From NCBI RefSeq assembly GCF_900105555.1, contig NZ_FNTZ01000001.1, positions 2,418,001 to 2,482,000 on the forward strand: a DNA stretch of 64,000 bases, read 5' to 3'. Of this stretch, positions 9,046-17,060 are shown piece by piece. This stretch comes from Pseudomonas coleopterorum (GTDB lineage: Bacteria; Pseudomonadota; Gammaproteobacteria; Pseudomonadales; Pseudomonadaceae). How positions within the stretch are numbered: position 1 is the first letter of the stretch; every line of letters starts with the position of its first letter. Both the position numbers and the translations under genes were made by a program. The notes under the pieces were generated by a model, which saw only the letters and a list, made by a program, of their open reading frames with translations, had not been told where the DNA came from and did no database searches.

Positions 9046-9864
9046 ATGAAAATCGTCTCGTTCAACATCAACGGCTTGCGTGCCCGCCCCCATCAGCTGG
9101 CCGCCTTGATCGACAAGCACCAGCCGGATGTGATCGGTCTGCAGGAAACCAAGGTGTCGGATGAACAGTTCCCCCAGGCCGAGATCGAGGCGCTGGGGTA
9201 TCACGTGCACTTTCACGGGCAGAAAGGCCATTACGGAGTGGCATTGCTGTCGCGCGCCGCGCCGCTGAGTATCGACAAAGGGTTTGCCAGCGACGAGGAG
9301 GACGCACAGCGTCGCTTCATCCGCGGTACCTTTGCCGATGCTCAGGGCCAGGTCGTGACGATCATGAATGGTTATTTTCCACAGGGTGAAAGTCGCGACC
9401 ACCCCACCAAATTCCCTGCCAAGCGCCGTTTCTACAGCGACCTGCAAACCCTGCTGGATACAGGGTTCAGCAACGATCAACCGCTGGTGGTGATGGGTGA
9501 CGTGAACATCTCTCACCAGGATTGCGACATCGGTATCGGCGCGGACAACGCCAAGCGCTGGCTGAAGACCGGCAAGTGCAGTTTCCTGCCCGAAGAGCGC
9601 GAGTGGATGCAGCGATTGCAGCAGTGGGGCCTGGTAGACAGTTTCCGCCATTTGCATCCGGAAGTGGCAGACCGGTTCAGCTGGTTCGACTACCGCAGCC
9701 GTGGCTTCGAGGATGAGCCCAAGCGGGGGTTGCGGATCGATGTGATCCTGGCCTCCCACGGATTGCTGCCCAGGGTTCGGGCAGCGGGTATCGATTACGA
9801 TTTGCGGGGGATGGAAAAACCTTCGGACCATGCGCCAATCTGGTTGGAGCTGGGGCCTTTGTGA
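9046..9864 (+). CDS. xthA: Exodeoxyribonuclease III
   Basis: 272 residues, close to the family norm. AP-endonuclease/exonuclease III motifs are [27 protein letters not shown] (metal-binding Glu), [14 protein letters not shown] (catalytic Asp/Asn) and the C-terminal [10 protein letters not shown] (catalytic His). Repairs abasic sites and removes 3' blocking groups, including after oxidative damage. The ATG at 9046 gives the canonical N terminus; the frame is open 31 codons further upstream but those residues are not family-like. Single gene followed by REP sequences. Confidence 0.95.
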   Translation: MKIVSFNINGLRARPHQLAALIDKHQPDVIGLQETKVSDEQFPQAEIEALGYHVHFHGQKGHYGVALLSRAAPLSIDKGFASDEEDAQRRFIRGTFADAQGQVVTIMNGYFPQGESRDHPTKFPAKRRFYSDLQTLLDTGFSNDQPLVVMGDVNISHQDCDIGIGADNAKRWLKTGKCSFLPEEREWMQRLQQWGLVDSFRHLHPEVADRFSWFDYRSRGFEDEPKRGLRIDVILASHGLLPRVRAAGIDYDLRGMEKPSDHAPIWLELGPL

Positions 9865-9892
9865 CCATTATGTAAGGATCGGCGGTGCGGCC

Positions 9893-10066
9893 GGACGCGG
9901 CTTGCGCCGCTGCTACAGGGATTGTGGGGTGCTTGTTGGATTGGCGGTGTGGGTGGACGCAGCTTGCGCCGCTGCTACGGGGCTTGCGGGCGTTTGGTGG
10001 ATTGCGATGGTGCAACCTGGGCCGGGGCGCGGAGATACTCTGTAGCAGCGGCGCGAGCCGCGTCGG
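9893..10066. repeat. REP cluster after xthA (three copies)
   Basis: Two direct copies of a palindromic REP (GACGCGGCTTGCGCCGCTGC at 9894 on, a variant with GACGCAGC at 9956 on) and one inverted copy (CTGTAGCAGCGGCGCGAGCC at 10040 on). They fill the space between convergent xthA and the DUF533 gene. Such elements form stable hairpins and may act in mRNA decay or termination. Confidence 0.85.
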
Positions 10067-10116
10067 CGGTGCATGGGGTTGGCCTGCAGCATCGCCGTAC
10101 GGCTTTTGAGGTGGAC

Positions 10117-10818
10117 TTATTGCGCCTCGGCCTGCTGATCAAGCTGGGCGCGCAATTCCGGCGCCAGGTTGAGGGCAGCGGCCAATTGGTCAAGCCAGGC
10201 GCGCTCGCCGGCATCTTGCTGACCCATCAACATCACACTGGCAAGGTACATCTCTGCCGCCATCGCCGGGCCATCGGCCGCGCTGGCCAACTCCTGCGCG
10301 TCCAGCGGCCGTGCCAGTTCCGCGTCCAGCCACTGTTGCAACTGCGCATCCTCGGCATGCTCGGTCAACTCGGCGCGGATCGCCGCTTCCTCCTGCGCAT
10401 CCACCCGGCCATCAGCCTTGGCAGCGGCAATCAGAGCGCGCAGGATCGCATGACTGTGCCCTTCCGCTTCCGGCTCGGACAACTGATCGACGGTGCGTAA
10501 CGCCTGCTGTGGGGCGTTGGCCTGCTGTTGCTGCCATGCCTGATAGGCCTTGAAAGCCATCATCCCCAACGATGCCAGCGCGGCGTACTTGCCGGAACCG
10601 GATCGATTACCGCCACGCCCACCCAACAGGCCGCCCAGCAAACCACCCAGACCGCCCAAACCACCGACCCCGCCGCCTGATGCACCCCGGCTGCCGCCGA
10701 GCAGGCTGCCGAGTACATCCCCCAGACCACCCTGCCCGCTCGAGGCACCAGGTTGATTGGCTGAGGATCGGCCGCCGCGGCCGCGCAGCAGTTGTTCAAG
10801 TAGGTCAGTGGTGTTCAT
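10117..10818 (-). CDS. DUF533 / TerB-like inner-membrane protein (YebE-type)
   Basis: 233 residues. The N terminus (NTTDLLEQLLRGRG) is followed by a low-complexity glycine-rich tract, residues about 30-70, that can form a membrane-associated segment. Then comes KYAALASLGMMAFKAYQAW and a helical TerB-like C-terminal domain: LRALIAAAKADGRVDAQEEAAI (Asp-Gly-Arg-Val-Asp metal-type motif), AAEMYLASVMLMGQQDAGERAWLDQLAAAL. This matches DUF533 proteins such as E. coli YebE. The function is not established. The next minus-strand gene upstream is the SH3-domain protein. Confidence 0.85.
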   Translation of the reverse strand: MNTTDLLEQLLRGRGGRSSANQPGASSGQGGLGDVLGSLLGGSRGASGGGVGGLGGLGGLLGGLLGGRGGNRSGSGKYAALASLGMMAFKAYQAWQQQQANAPQQALRTVDQLSEPEAEGHSHAILRALIAAAKADGRVDAQEEAAIRAELTEHAEDAQLQQWLDAELARPLDAQELASAADGPAMAAEMYLASVMLMGQQDAGERAWLDQLAAALNLAPELRAQLDQQAEAQ

Positions 10819-10907
10819 GGCAAAGCTCTCTGTGTAGTGATGAGGAGTGCAACACCATAGATCACCCAGCGGCTCGGCGGGTTCAGCACAAACTGTAGGC
10901 GTAACCC

Positions 10908-11567
10908 TCAGAACCAGCGGTCGTTACGCTTGCGGCCACGGGTCATCATCGGCAGGATCAAGCCTGCGAGCAGACCGGCACCGGCGATGCTGCCGCCGTA
11001 GACCATGTAGCTCATCATCACGTGCTTGTTTTCGTCACCCAGCTTCGCCTGGGTGCTGCGCAGCTCGGACTGGGCATCGCTGAGCTCGGCATTGAGTGCC
11101 TTGCTGCGCGCTTCCAGCTCGTCGATCAGCGCCTTGCGCGCGTCCAGGGTTTCCTGCATGCCCTGTACACGGTTCTTCCAGCTGTCGTCGATGGTTTGCA
11201 GCTTGCCGCTCAGATCAGCGACCTGTTGGGTCAACAGGGGAACATGCTCGGCGGGACCTGGCGTCTGTTGCAGGTCGCTGCTGGGGATCCAGACACTGGA
11301 ACCGCCTTCACCGCGCACTTGACTGTAGTCACCCTGGGTAGACAGCAACTCGACCTTCTGGCCGGACTTCAAACTGCCGACGATGCGATAGCCGTCGGTA
11401 GGACCACTGCGAACGAAAGTGCTCAGGTTGTCACTGACCCAGCGGCTGTTGCCAGGAGCCTCTTCGCCATGCGCCGGACCGACAGTGAAGAGCAGGCCAG
11501 TGAATACGCCGGTGGCCACCAGGCGGGTGCGGCTGAATACGGTAGAGAAACGTTGGAATGAGGGCAT
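10908..11567 (-). CDS. SH3-domain membrane protein (TIGR04211-type)
   Basis: 219 residues from the ATG at 11567. Signal peptide (TRLVATGVFTGLLFTVGPAHG), a bacterial SH3 domain (WVSDNLSTFVRSGPTDGY, GSLKSGQKVELLSTQGDY, SSVWIPSSDLQ), a coiled coil of about 90 residues (LTQQVADLSGKLQ... to TQAKLGDENK), then a C-terminal membrane helix (GGSIAGAGLLAGLILP) and a basic tail. This is the TIGR04211 architecture, probably an envelope protein with its SH3 domain in the periplasm. An open frame continues 77 codons upstream, but that region is a structured leader with a terminator hairpin, so the inner ATG is preferred. Confidence 0.85.
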   Translation of the reverse strand: MPSFQRFSTVFSRTRLVATGVFTGLLFTVGPAHGEEAPGNSRWVSDNLSTFVRSGPTDGYRIVGSLKSGQKVELLSTQGDYSQVRGEGGSSVWIPSSDLQQTPGPAEHVPLLTQQVADLSGKLQTIDDSWKNRVQGMQETLDARKALIDELEARSKALNAELSDAQSELRSTQAKLGDENKHVMMSYMVYGGSIAGAGLLAGLILPMMTRGRKRNDRWF

Positions 11568-11839
11568 GGCGATCTTCACATGAATAAGAAAAAAGGCCCC
11601 GATGAACGGACCATTTGATAGCGGGACAGCAATGTCCCAAGAGGCTGGGCCTGCACCGGAGGGCCTGTCGCTACTACCGCTACGGGTGGCTACTACTTGC
11701 GAAGGGAGGCGATGAAAAGCTCCCAAAGGGCCTATTGCCCGGCATGCCGTCGGTTCAAGCCGCCAGCTGAAAGACCACGAAATCGTGTCAAGGTTCACAA
11801 AAAAAGAGTGACTGGCCGCACGCTATGGGTGAGTGGAAG
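11568..11839 (-). ncRNA. Candidate structured leader or small RNA upstream of the SH3-domain gene
   Basis: 272 bases between the sensor kinase stop and the SH3-protein ATG, read on the minus strand. Hairpins visible: GGGAG/CTCCC (11704-11708 with 11720-11724), a perfect GGGACA-TTGC-TGTCCC (11623-11638), and a terminal stem GGTCC/GGGCC (11595-11612) followed by six U residues (11594-11589), that is a rho-independent terminator 20 bases before the start codon. This is the form of an attenuator/riboswitch leader or of an independent sRNA ending there. I cannot match it to a riboswitch class I know. Confidence 0.4.
11589..11616 (-). terminator. Intrinsic terminator in the SH3-gene leader
   Basis: On the minus strand AAATGGTCC pairs with GGGCCTTT across an 8-nt loop, directly followed by TTTTTTCTT. 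It lies only about 20 nt upstream of the ATG at 11567, so read-through or anti-termination would be needed for a transcript starting upstream. Confidence 0.55.
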
Positions 11840-13111
11840 CTAGGCGTCGCCCAGCTTCACACTGAAAAGACAGCCGTGGGGTTCACGGCTGCTCAGGCTG
11901 ACGCTCCAGCCCTGGTTGACGCAAATGCGCTGCACCAGCGACAAGCCCAGCCCCAGGCCTTCGCCCCGCTGCTCGTCACCTCGAACAAAGGGCTGAAACA
12001 TCGCGTTGCGTTTTTCCTCGGGAATGCCGATGCCGCTGTCTTCGACATGGAAGCCGCTTTGCGTCAGGGTCAGGCGCACGAAGCCGGTGTCGGTGTAGTG
12101 CCAGGCATTGCGCAGAAGGTTGCCCATCACCGAGTGCAGGAAGGCCTGGTTGTAGACTTCGCTCGAATGGTTATCCACGACATAGATGAATTCCAGACCC
12201 TTGGCTTCGATCTGCCGTCCCCAGATCTCCACCAGTTCATCGGCCGTACGCCTGAGCGTCGCGGTGGGGTTGCCGTGGCTGGCCGCCTCGCGATCCCGGG
12301 CGAGCAGCAGGAAGGTCTCGACCAACTGACTCATGCCATCCGTGGCCCGGGCGATGCGGGTCACCTGCCGTTGCGAACGCTCATCCAGCTCGCTGCCGAG
12401 CAGCAGATCGCAGGAGCTCGCCAGGATCATCAACGGCGTACGCAGCTCGTGACTGACGTCGCTGGTGAACATCTGCTCGCGGTTGAGTGCGGCGCGCAAT
12501 TTGCTCAGGGTTTCATCGAACGAGCGCGCCAGTTCGCCGACCTCGTCGTCGGTGTAGTCCGGCGACAACGGCGGCGCCAGACCGAGCATCTTGTCTCGAT
12601 GACGCACCTGCCTCGCCAGACGCACCACCGGCGCCATCACCCGGCGTGCCAGCAGCCCGCCCAGCAGGATCGCCATGGCGATGCTCAACAGAAAGCCGGC
12701 GCCCACTACGATGAACAGCACATGGGCGCGCTGCTCCATGCCCTCCTGGTCGCGCAACAGGACGTATTGACGCCCGTCGACCTGGGCAACCATGGCGTAG
12801 TAGGTGCGCGGGCCGAGGGTGAGCTCCTGGAACCCGACCGGCAGGGTCTTGAGTTCATCAGGCATGCTCAGGTCACCGTCGCCGCCATCGATGTAGAACA
12901 GCTCGTCTTTCTCGGGGCGATGGCGCCAGTCATCTGCATTGTCCACCAGCAACAGGCGGTGCATGTTGCCGCTCAGGCTCATGGTCGTCAGCTTGCGCTC
13001 CACCAGATGCACGGTGGCCACGATGCCTACCGCGAATACCCCGGCGACGAACGCGCTCATCAAGGCAAACACGATGACGATGCGGCGACTCAGACTCTGT
13101 TTGAACTCCAT
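11840..13111 (-). CDS. Orphan sensor histidine kinase
   Basis: 423 residues from the ATG at 13111, which has a good GGAGG site; the frame extends 50 codons further but without a ribosome-binding site. Two membrane helices (about residues 9-33 and 158-178) bracket a periplasmic sensor of about 125 residues. HAMP follows, then a HisKA box (SDVSHELRTPLMILA, His near 220) and HATPase: N box NLLRNAWHYT, G1 VEDSGIGIPEE, G2 GEGLGLGLSLV. All catalytic motifs are intact. No response regulator is adjacent, so its partner must be elsewhere. The signal is unknown. Confidence 0.9.
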   Translation of the reverse strand: MEFKQSLSRRIVIVFALMSAFVAGVFAVGIVATVHLVERKLTTMSLSGNMHRLLLVDNADDWRHRPEKDELFYIDGGDGDLSMPDELKTLPVGFQELTLGPRTYYAMVAQVDGRQYVLLRDQEGMEQRAHVLFIVVGAGFLLSIAMAILLGGLLARRVMAPVVRLARQVRHRDKMLGLAPPLSPDYTDDEVGELARSFDETLSKLRAALNREQMFTSDVSHELRTPLMILASSCDLLLGSELDERSQRQVTRIARATDGMSQLVETFLLLARDREAASHGNPTATLRRTADELVEIWGRQIEAKGLEFIYVVDNHSSEVYNQAFLHSVMGNLLRNAWHYTDTGFVRLTLTQSGFHVEDSGIGIPEEKRNAMFQPFVRGDEQRGEGLGLGLSLVQRICVNQGWSVSLSSREPHGCLFSVKLGDA

Positions 13112-13601
13112 AATCCTCCAGGGGTGCTTGCACGGGACGACCCGACCGTGCCGGGGCCGAGCATGATTATAGGAGCGATCGGAACAATCAACCCTTACCG
13201 TGACTTTCTCGGGGTTGCGGGTCGCTATCAAGAATTTCCCTTGCCGACGCACCGTGACCAAAGGGTCATAATTAAAATATGTAGTGCCGAAAGAAAAGCA
13301 CTACATATCCATTGACGCGCCCCTCTGGGCCTTGCATGATGAGGCCGTCTCCCTGATCGGGAACAGAGCAGAGCCCGAACAAGCCCTGCTCGATGAGCCA
13401 TCGAGCCACTCCGATGACCTCCGCGTACCAGGCGGGCCGCTGGAACCTGAACCGCATGAGTTTAATGTAGTCGGGTTTTCCGGCACTACACATCGAGCTC
13501 GAGCCAGTACTGACCTAGACGGACAACACCTGATGCGTACCGGCGGATGCGTGTTGAAGACGACAACCTGACAGATCACACAGAGCTCAAGGAGCGTAAT
13601 C
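13112..13601 (+). other. Intergenic region with inverted-repeat element
   Basis: 490 bases between the divergently oriented kinase gene and the small unknown gene at 13602. It contains the kinase promoter, the inverted-repeat element at 13279-13490, and about 110 bases before the next gene with a ribosome-binding site (AAGGAGCG) at the end. Overlapping frames on both strands across the element are not convincing genes. Confidence 0.5.
13279..13490. mobile_element. Small element with inverted terminal repeats that are themselves hairpins
   Basis: Left end TGTAGTGCCGAAAGAAAAGC (hairpin arms ATATGTAGTGC 13277-13287 and GCACTACATAT 13298-13308). The right end read on the minus strand begins TGTAGTGCCGGAAAACCCG, also a hairpin. 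The two ends are inverted copies over the first 10 bases and similar beyond. The 150 bp between them encode no complete protein; a minus-strand frame (RFQRPAWYAEVIGVARWLI) could be a remnant. No target duplication is obvious. Likely a MITE or deletion derivative of an insertion sequence. Confidence 0.5.
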
Positions 13602-13931
13602 ATGAACCTGAATCACCAACCTACCGTCGACCAACTTGCTCGTATTCTGGCCGCGGGCCGTGACACGCTGGACGATCACATCCTTTGGGTCTGCAAGCGT
13701 GGCGACGTGCATATAGATGCCTTGGCCAACGACGCCGACGGCGAAGCATTCGAGCGCAATCACCCAGAACTGCGTGCACGCATGCCTATCTACCGGCGTG
13801 GCAAAGGCTACGTTGGCAAGAAAGCTGCGGCTGACCGACAGTTCGTCAACGATGTATTCCAGACACTCAACCGGGAATGGAGCCTGAGCCAGGGCCAAGG
13901 CCAGGTTCGACGGATCGCGAGCTATTGCTGA
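13602..13931 (+). CDS. Small conserved-type hypothetical protein
   Basis: 109 residues, soluble, with no signal peptide. It starts MNLNHQPTVDQLARILAAGR after a clear AAGGAGCG site. Notable segments are DDHILWVCKRGDVHIDAL, a charged middle (AFERNHPELRARMPIYRRGKGYVGKKAA) and a basic C terminus. I do not recognise a family. Similar single-copy proteins of about this size occur in Pseudomonas (recollection only). Codon use and ribosome-binding site argue that it is real. REP repeats follow it. Confidence 0.55.
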   Translation: MNLNHQPTVDQLARILAAGRDTLDDHILWVCKRGDVHIDALANDADGEAFERNHPELRARMPIYRRGKGYVGKKAAADRQFVNDVFQTLNREWSLSQGQGQVRRIASYC

Positions 13932-13969
13932 ACTCGATCGGGGTGAACCTGGACCACTGCGTCAACCCG

Positions 13970-14120
13970 GACGCGGCTCGCGCCGCTGCTACAGAGAGTG
14001 ATGCCATCCTGTAGCAGCGGCGCAAGCCGCGTCGGCGGACACTGCGGTATGCCTGGACCACCGCATCAATCACAACGCGGATGGCAACCTCCTGTAGCAG
14101 CGGCGCAAGCCGCGTCGGCG
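13970..14120. repeat. REP cluster with an 83-bp tandem duplication
   Basis: One forward REP (GACGCGGCTCGCGCCGCTGC, 13971 on) and two reverse REPs (CTGTAGCAGCGGCGCAAGCC at 14010 and 14093). The two reverse copies plus their following bases (GCGGACAC, then a diverged tail with GGA-CACCGCA) make an 83-bp direct duplication. Located between the small unknown gene and mltA. Confidence 0.85.
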
Positions 14121-14205
14121 GACACCGCAGTGTGTCTGGATCACCGCACAGATTTGACGTCGAGTGTGGGTTTATCCAAAGTAGCCGCCTCTTCCCGCTA
14201 TCAGG

Positions 14206-15366
14206 ATGCGTTGCGTGACCCATTTCCGTTTTCCCTGGCGGCGCTTGCTCATCGGCGTCGTGCCAGCGCTGGCACTGTTGTCCGCCTGCGACAACAGCAA
14301 CAAGCCTGTCGAAACCACTCACCCCGTCGCCACCTACGCACCCGCCACATGGAATGACCTGCCCAAGGTCAGCGACAGCGACCTGCAGGCCGGTTTTACG
14401 GCGTGGCGCTCTGCCTGTCAGCGCCTGGCCAAGGACGCGGTCTGGGGAGCAACCTGCTCCGCCGCGCAAGCAGTCGACTCATCGCCTGCGGCGATTCGTA
14501 CTTTTCTTGAGGCCCAGTTGCAGGTCTATGGACTGCGCTCAGCCGAAAAAGGCGAACACGGCCTGATCACCGGCTACTACGAACCTGTCTATTCGGGTAG
14601 CCTCAAGGCCGACGCGCAGCATCCGGTCCCCGTGTACGGCGTGCCGACCGACATGATCAGCGTGCAATTGGACAGCCTCTACCCCGAACTCAAGGGCAAA
14701 CGTCTTCGCGGTCGGCTAGATGGTCAGGTACTGCGCCCTTATGACGACGCCGCCACGATCCAGCGCCAAGGCATCAATGCCCCCGTGATCGCCTGGATGC
14801 GCGACGCCATGGACCTGCAGTTCCTGCAGATCCAGGGCTCGGGCCGTCTGCAGCTGGACAGCGGCCGCCAACTGCGGGTGGGCTACGCCGACCAGAACGG
14901 CCACCCCTACCGTCCGGTCGGCCGCTGGCTGGTCGAGCAAGGCCTGCTCAAGAAAGAAGAAGTCAGCATGGGCCGTATCCGCGAGTGGGCTGTGGCCAAT
15001 CCGCAGCGGGTGCCGGAACTGCTAACCAGCAATCCTAGCTACGTGTTCTTCAGCCTGCGCCCCGACAGCAACGAAGGCCCCCGCGGCTCACTCAACGTGC
15101 CGCTGACTGCTGGCTACAGTGTTGCAATCGATCGCAAGGTGATACCGCTGGGCAGTCTTTTGTGGCTGTCCACCACACGCCCCGACGGCAGCCCTGTGGT
15201 GCGCCCGGTCGCGGCGCAGGACACCGGTGGCGCCATTGCCGGCGAAGTGCGTGCGGATCTGTTCTGGGGTACGGGAGACGAGGCCGGGGAACTGGCCGGC
15301 AATATGAAGCAGGAAGGTCAAGTGTGGCTGCTCTGGCCCAAAGGTGCCGCGCTGCCGACGCCCTGA
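14206..15366 (+). CDS. mltA: Membrane-bound lytic murein transglycosylase A
   Basis: 386 residues. Lipoprotein signal ending LALLSAC with Cys28 as the lipidation site. MltA core and 3D-domain motifs follow: LITGYYEPVYSGSL, PVIAWMRDAMDLQFLQIQGSGR, GYADQNGHPYRPVGRWL, NPSYVFFSLR, GSLNVPLTAGYSVAIDRKVIPLG and the catalytic-Asp segment VAAQDTGGAIAGEVRADLFWG. It cleaves peptidoglycan glycan strands from the outer membrane, producing 1,6-anhydromuropeptides. Single gene, with a shared terminator hairpin at its 3' end. Confidence 0.95.
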   Translation: MRCVTHFRFPWRRLLIGVVPALALLSACDNSNKPVETTHPVATYAPATWNDLPKVSDSDLQAGFTAWRSACQRLAKDAVWGATCSAAQAVDSSPAAIRTFLEAQLQVYGLRSAEKGEHGLITGYYEPVYSGSLKADAQHPVPVYGVPTDMISVQLDSLYPELKGKRLRGRLDGQVLRPYDDAATIQRQGINAPVIAWMRDAMDLQFLQIQGSGRLQLDSGRQLRVGYADQNGHPYRPVGRWLVEQGLLKKEEVSMGRIREWAVANPQRVPELLTSNPSYVFFSLRPDSNEGPRGSLNVPLTAGYSVAIDRKVIPLGSLLWLSTTRPDGSPVVRPVAAQDTGGAIAGEVRADLFWGTGDEAGELAGNMKQEGQVWLLWPKGAALPTP

Positions 15367-15387
15367 AGCAGATAGCGCCTGGATGAA

Positions 15388-15414
15388 CAGGGTGCCTGAT
15401 CGTCCGGCACCCTG
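15388..15414. terminator. Bidirectional terminator between mltA and a receiver gene
   Basis: Perfect 9-bp stem CAGGGTGCC (15388-15396) / GGCACCCTG (15406-15414), 9-nt loop, between the convergent mltA stop and the receiver-protein stop; followed by CTCTCTT on the plus strand. Confidence 0.7.
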
Positions 15415-15419
15415 CTCTC

Positions 15420-15797
15420 TTACGCCAGTAATTTCTCGATCTGTTGGTGCAGCGTGTCCAGGTCGAATGGCTTGGCCAGGATCGGTGCCTTGCGCGCGAT
15501 TGGGCTGTTGGTTTCTTCAATTTCCGCCGGATAGCCGCTGATGAAGATCACTTTGAGATCCGGGCGCAACAGCACTGCGGGTTCAGCGATCTTCACGCCG
15601 GAGATGCCGCCGGGCAAACGAAAGTCCGTCACCATCAGGTCAAGGTGCGGCTTGGTCGCAAGAATCTCCAACGCCTGCTCGCCGTTCTCGGCTTGCAAAA
15701 CGCGATAGCCCTGACCAGACAGATAGTCCGCCAGCACCATCAATATCAACGGCTCGTCCTCGACGATGAGAACGACATCTTGTGCATCTTCACTCAT
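15420..15797 (-). CDS. Single-domain response regulator (receiver only)
   Basis: 125 residues, one CheY-like receiver and no output domain. Acidic pocket VEDEP near residue 13, phosphoacceptor Asp in VTDFRLPGG, Ser/Thr position in VIFISGYP, and Lys in ILAKPFDLDTL. Lone receivers of this form act as phosphate carriers or sinks. Last gene of the minus-strand signalling cluster that runs down from 21965, though 81 bp separate it from the receiver-kinase, so cotranscription is likely but not certain. Confidence 0.88.
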   Translation of the reverse strand: MSEDAQDVVLIVEDEPLILMVLADYLSGQGYRVLQAENGEQALEILATKPHLDLMVTDFRLPGGISGVKIAEPAVLLRPDLKVIFISGYPAEIEETNSPIARKAPILAKPFDLDTLHQQIEKLLA

Positions 15798-15878
15798 GGG
15801 GAAGCCTATGTACGTGTGTGTTTCGCTGCCATTACGACCATGACCTGCGACAGAGGTTGCGTGCGATTGCGCTTATTC

Positions 15879-17060
15879 CTACAGCGGGAGGCTGACTCGG
15901 AACGTCGCGCCGTCGCCCAGCGCACTCTCGACTTCGATACGTCCACCATGAGCGGCCACGATCTGCTCGGAAATGAACAACCCCAGGCCCAGCCCGGCCA
16001 CCACGTTGCTACCGGAAACGCGCTCGAACTGCTGAAAGATCCGTAGCTGGTTTTCCTTGCTGATGCCGATGCCATGGTCGCGCACTTCCACGCGCGCCCA
16101 GCCGTTGTGTCCATACACGGTGACCTCCACCGGGCCTTTGCCACCGTAGCGCAAGGCATTGGAAATCAGGTTGCTGACGACCTGCTCGATGCGGAACTCG
16201 TCCCAGATGCCCAGCACGGGCTCGTCGGCGCGCAAACTGATGGTGCAATCGGCCGCGTCCACTTGGGGCGCGAAACTGTCGACCAGGTTGCGCACCAATT
16301 GCGCGAGGTCGAACTGGGCAGGTCGGATGGACAGCTTGCCGGTACGGATCCGCGACACATCGAGCATGTCCTCGATCAGACGAATCAGGCTCTGGATCTG
16401 GCGCTCGTCACGCTCGACCATGGCGCGCATCTTGTCGAGGGTGAAGGCGTCGGCGTTATCGCGTGCCAGGTGCAACTTGCGCAGTTGGGTTTCCAGGATC
16501 AGGCCGTTGAGCGGCGTGCGCACCTCGTGGGAGACGATCGACATGAAGTCGTCACGCATGCGCACCGCATGTTCCAGCTCGCTTTGGGTCACCTGCAGAC
16601 GCTTGAGCAGGACCTCCTGCTCCTGGCGCGAGCGCTCCAGCGCATCGAGCTGCTCCTTGAGTGTCTTGCGCTGACGGTACAGGTCGACGAACACGCTGAC
16701 CTTGCTCTTCACCGCCTGCATGTCGAGCGGCTTGTGCAGAAAGTCGACCGCGCCGCTCTCGTAGCCCTTGAAGGCATAGTTGAGCTCGCGCCCGGCGGCG
16801 CTGACGAAGACGATCGGAATGTTCTTGGTCTTCTCGGTGCTGCGCATCAGTTCTGCCAGCTCGAAGCCGTTCATGCCTGGCATCTGCACGTCGAGAATGG
16901 CCATGGCGAATTCGTGCTGCAGCAACAATGAAAGGGCTTCATCGGCCGACAACGCCTTGTGCACCTCACGGCCGGGGCTGGCGATCAACGCCTCCAGGGC
17001 CAGCAGGTTTTCCGGCAGGTCATCGACGATCAACAGTTTTGCTTGGACGTTGCTTAGCAT
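15879..17060 (-). CDS. Receiver-histidine kinase (REC-HisKA-HATPase)
   Basis: 393 residues, cytoplasmic, no membrane segment. The N-terminal receiver has LLIVDDLPENLLALEALI, AILDVQMPGMNGFEL (phosphoacceptor) and VDFLHKPLD. A coiled coil (about 130-165) follows, then HisKA with His near 175 (SIVSHEVRTPLNGL), HATPase N box (NLISNALRYG), and G boxes VRDHGIGI and GLGLGLFI. A receiver before the kinase means it is probably driven by phosphotransfer from another kinase, most simply the large hybrid kinase in the same cluster. It overlaps the end of the CheB-like gene by 7 bp. Confidence 0.9.
   Translation of the reverse strand: MLSNVQAKLLIVDDLPENLLALEALIASPGREVHKALSADEALSLLLQHEFAMAILDVQMPGMNGFELAELMRSTEKTKNIPIVFVSAAGRELNYAFKGYESGAVDFLHKPLDMQAVKSKVSVFVDLYRQRKTLKEQLDALERSRQEQEVLLKRLQVTQSELEHAVRMRDDFMSIVSHEVRTPLNGLILETQLRKLHLARDNADAFTLDKMRAMVERDERQIQSLIRLIEDMLDVSRIRTGKLSIRPAQFDLAQLVRNLVDSFAPQVDAADCTISLRADEPVLGIWDEFRIEQVVSNLISNALRYGGKGPVEVTVYGHNGWARVEVRDHGIGISKENQLRIFQQFERVSGSNVVAGLGLGLFISEQIVAAHGGRIEVESALGDGATFRVSLPL

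Noticed and set aside
9890..10110. Possible CRISPR array from regularly spaced GC-rich repeats
   Set aside because: Repeats are REP palindromes in mixed orientation with unequal spacing, and no cas genes are nearby. The same holds for the other repeat clusters.
11640..11770. Possible tRNA or tmRNA-like segment (GGTTCAAGCC near 11753)
   Set aside because: No cloverleaf or CCA end can be formed; the match to a T-loop is incidental.
11568..11798. N-terminal extension of the SH3-domain protein
   Set aside because: The extra 77 codons carry no family sequence, precede a proper signal peptide and contain a terminator hairpin.
13272..13571. Overlapping short frames on both strands of the inverted-repeat element
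   Set aside because: Both include the terminal hairpins as coding sequence and lack ribosome-binding sites; treated as element remnants.
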